Part shown: piece by piece, positions 62,748 through 64,000 of the stretch | How positions within the stretch are numbered: position 1 is the stretch's first letter | How the letters are laid out: every line of letters starts with the position of its first letter | Assembly: GCF_018129385.1 (NCBI RefSeq) | Contig: NZ_JAFCLN010000006.1 | Span: forward strand, 186,001-250,000 | Length of the DNA: 64,000 nucleotides | Direction: 5' to 3' | Source: Bradyrhizobium lablabi | GTDB lineage: Bacteria; Pseudomonadota; Alphaproteobacteria; Rhizobiales; Xanthobacteraceae | Position numbers and translations under genes: made by a program | The notes under the pieces: generated by a model | What the model saw: the letters and a program-made list of their open reading frames with translations, nothing else | Database searches by the model: none | What the model was told of the DNA's origin: nothing

Positions 62748-64000
62748 TCGGCAGCTTCCAGCAGGTTGCAGATCACTTGGTTGAGTTCGAGTTGGCGCCA
62801 TGGCGCGGAATGCGCGACCACGTCGCCGATCACGAGAACGGCAGGACCGCCCTCGATGCGTTCGACGAGGTTTTGCAGATCGGCGAGCGTGCCGACCACG
62901 GCCTGCGCATCGGGCCGGGTTACACGTGCGTACACACCGACCGGCGTGCGCGGCGAGCGGCCCGCGGCAAGCAGGCCCTCGCGGACCGAGGGCGCCGCGG
63001 TCATGCCCATATAGACGACGATGGTCATCTTGCGATCTGTTAGCAGCGACCAGTCGACCGCTTCGGCGTCCTTGGCCTTGTGTGCGGTCAGGAAGGTGAT
63101 GCGCAGCGCTTCCTGGCGATAGGTCAGCGGCGTTTCGAACTGCGCGGCCGCGCCGATGCCGGCCGTGATGCCCGGGATCACCGAATATGAAGCGCCGGCA
63201 AGGCGCAGCGCCTCGATTTCCTCGCCGCCGCGGCCGAAGATGAAGGGATCGCCGCCCTTCAGCCGCACCGCGCGCTGGCCGGATTGCGCGGCTTCGATCA
63301 AGAGCTTGTTGATGGCGTCCTGCCCGATGCCGGGCTTGCCGACGCGGCGGCCAACAGGCACGCGGGCCGCATCACGTCGTGCGCGATCCAAGACTTCCGG
63401 TGAAACCAATTCGTCGTAGAACACGACATCGGCGTCCTGTAGCGCGCGCAGCGCCTTCACCGTCAGCAGATCGGGATCGCCGGGGCCGGCGCCGACCAGC
63501 GTGACATGGCCAACGGCCTTGCCCCGCTCGCCGCCTGCGAACGCGGATGCATCGGAAATATCGTTGAGCGCCTTCTCGGCCTCGTCCTTGCGCCCCGAGA
63601 GCACCAGCGCGCCGATCGGGCCATCGATCACGCGCTCCCAGAAGCGGCGGCGCAGCGCGAATTCGGGAATGCGTGCATGAATGGATTTGCGAAAGCGGCC
63701 GATGAAACCGGCGAGATCGCCGATCCGCGCCGGCAGCACCGCCTCGATGCTTTCGCGCACGCGGCGCGCCACCACGGGCGAAGCGCCGCCGGTACCAACG
63801 GCAACGACGACGTCACCACGATCGACGATGGCGGGAAAGATGAACGTGGAATGATCGAGGTCATCCATCACGTTGACGGGAAGCCCGACTTCCCTGGCCC
63901 GCACCGACATCGCAACGCCGACATCGCCCGCACCCGCGCAGAGGATCGCGATCACGCCACTCAAATCGGCTGACAGTGGATTGCCTTTGGCAAGCTCGAT
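62744..64000 (-). CDS. cysG: siroheme synthase, partial (cut by window end)
   Basis: 418 codons are visible and the frame stays open to base 64000, so the 5' end lies outside; the TTG at 63964 is an internal codon, not a start. The N-terminal part is the precorrin-2 dehydrogenase/ferrochelatase domain (C-A-G-A-G-D-V-G-V, then G-T-G-G-A-S-P). The C-terminal part is the uroporphyrinogen-III methyltransferase (V-G-A-G-P-G-D-P-D-L-L-T, then G-D-P-F-I-F-G-R-G-G-E-E). It makes siroheme for CysI. Confidence 0.93.
   Translation of the reverse strand: MELAKGNPLSADLSGVIAILCAGAGDVGVAMSVRAREVGLPVNVMDDLDHSTFIFPAIVDRGDVVVAVGTGGASPVVARRVRESIEAVLPARIGDLAGFIGRFRKSIHARIPEFALRRRFWERVIDGPIGALVLSGRKDEAEKALNDISDASAFAGGERGKAVGHVTLVGAGPGDPDLLTVKALRALQDADVVFYDELVSPEVLDRARRDAARVPVGRRVGKPGIGQDAINKLLIEAAQSGQRAVRLKGGDPFIFGRGGEEIEALRLAGASYSVIPGITAGIGAAAQFETPLTYRQEALRITFLTAHKAKDAEAVDWSLLTDRKMTIVVYMGMTAAPSVREGLLAAGRSPRTPVGVYARVTRPDAQAVVGTLADLQNLVERIEGGPAVLVIGDVVAHSAPWRQLELNQVICNLLEAAE

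Noticed and set aside
1..64000. mobile elements, integrases, tRNA and rRNA genes
   Set aside because: I looked for transposase motifs, terminal inverted repeats, attachment sites and cloverleaf patterns, and found none I could support by eye.

Overview
The window is a GC-rich chromosomal segment of an alphaproteobacterium, most likely Bradyrhizobium or a close relative. The protein content supports this: DUF3551, DUF2336, PilZ, a CysI/DUF2849/DUF934 sulfite-reduction cluster, an HpnP-like radical SAM protein and a Pat-type acetyltransferase. The intergenic palindromic repeats are also of the kind I associate with that genus. I see no phage, plasmid, insertion sequence, CRISPR, rRNA or tRNA. 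This is mostly core and shell genome with small decayed genes and repeats between operons.

Region 1 (1-9 kb). A divergent pair (a small membrane protein cut by the window edge, and a periplasmic cytochrome c) shares an upstream region with two FixK/FNR-like boxes placed symmetrically. Next come a Pat-like acyl-CoA synthetase/acetyltransferase and a three-gene minus-strand operon: secreted low-complexity protein, RND adaptor, RND pump. Region 2 (9-19 kb) holds scattered monocistronic genes: a ketopantoate-reductase-like protein, a polysaccharide deacetylase, an N-acyl-D-amino-acid deacylase, a cysteine-dioxygenase-like cupin, and several small secreted or Cys-rich unknowns. Region 3 (19-27 kb) starts with a LuxR-type regulator. 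It is followed by a co-directional minus-strand run: GST, methylthioadenosine/SAH nucleosidase-like protein, alpha/beta hydrolase, zinc metallopeptidase, D-Ala-D-Ala-ligase-like ATP-grasp and a B12-binding radical SAM protein. This run is the best candidate for an uncharacterised pathway.

Region 4 (27-38 kb) has a CAP-domain protein, DUF2336, PilZ and small unknowns, a GGDEF cyclase, galU, a lytic transglycosylase, a DUF459 SGNH-like protein that seems to lack catalytic residues, and a CsbD-like protein. Region 5 (38-55 kb) has four short-chain dehydrogenases, a TauD-type dioxygenase, YqgE, a DsbD N-domain protein, two divergent AraC-type genes, DUF1254/DUF1214 and DUF2721 proteins and an outer-membrane channel-like protein. 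It also holds Rnk beside a decayed Rnk copy, a polysaccharide flippase, a patatin/3-hydroxybutyrate dehydrogenase operon and a CAP lipoprotein.

Region 6 (55.6-64 kb) is a complete minus-strand sulfate assimilation block in transcription order: cysG (cut by the window edge), DUF2849, cysI, DUF934, cysH (APS-type), sbp, cysT, cysW, cysA. It covers sulfate import, APS reduction, siroheme synthesis and sulfite reduction, with several overlapping start and stop codons that imply coupled translation. ATP sulfurylase is not in the window.

Functions are assigned from recognisable motifs read in the translations. No database search was run.
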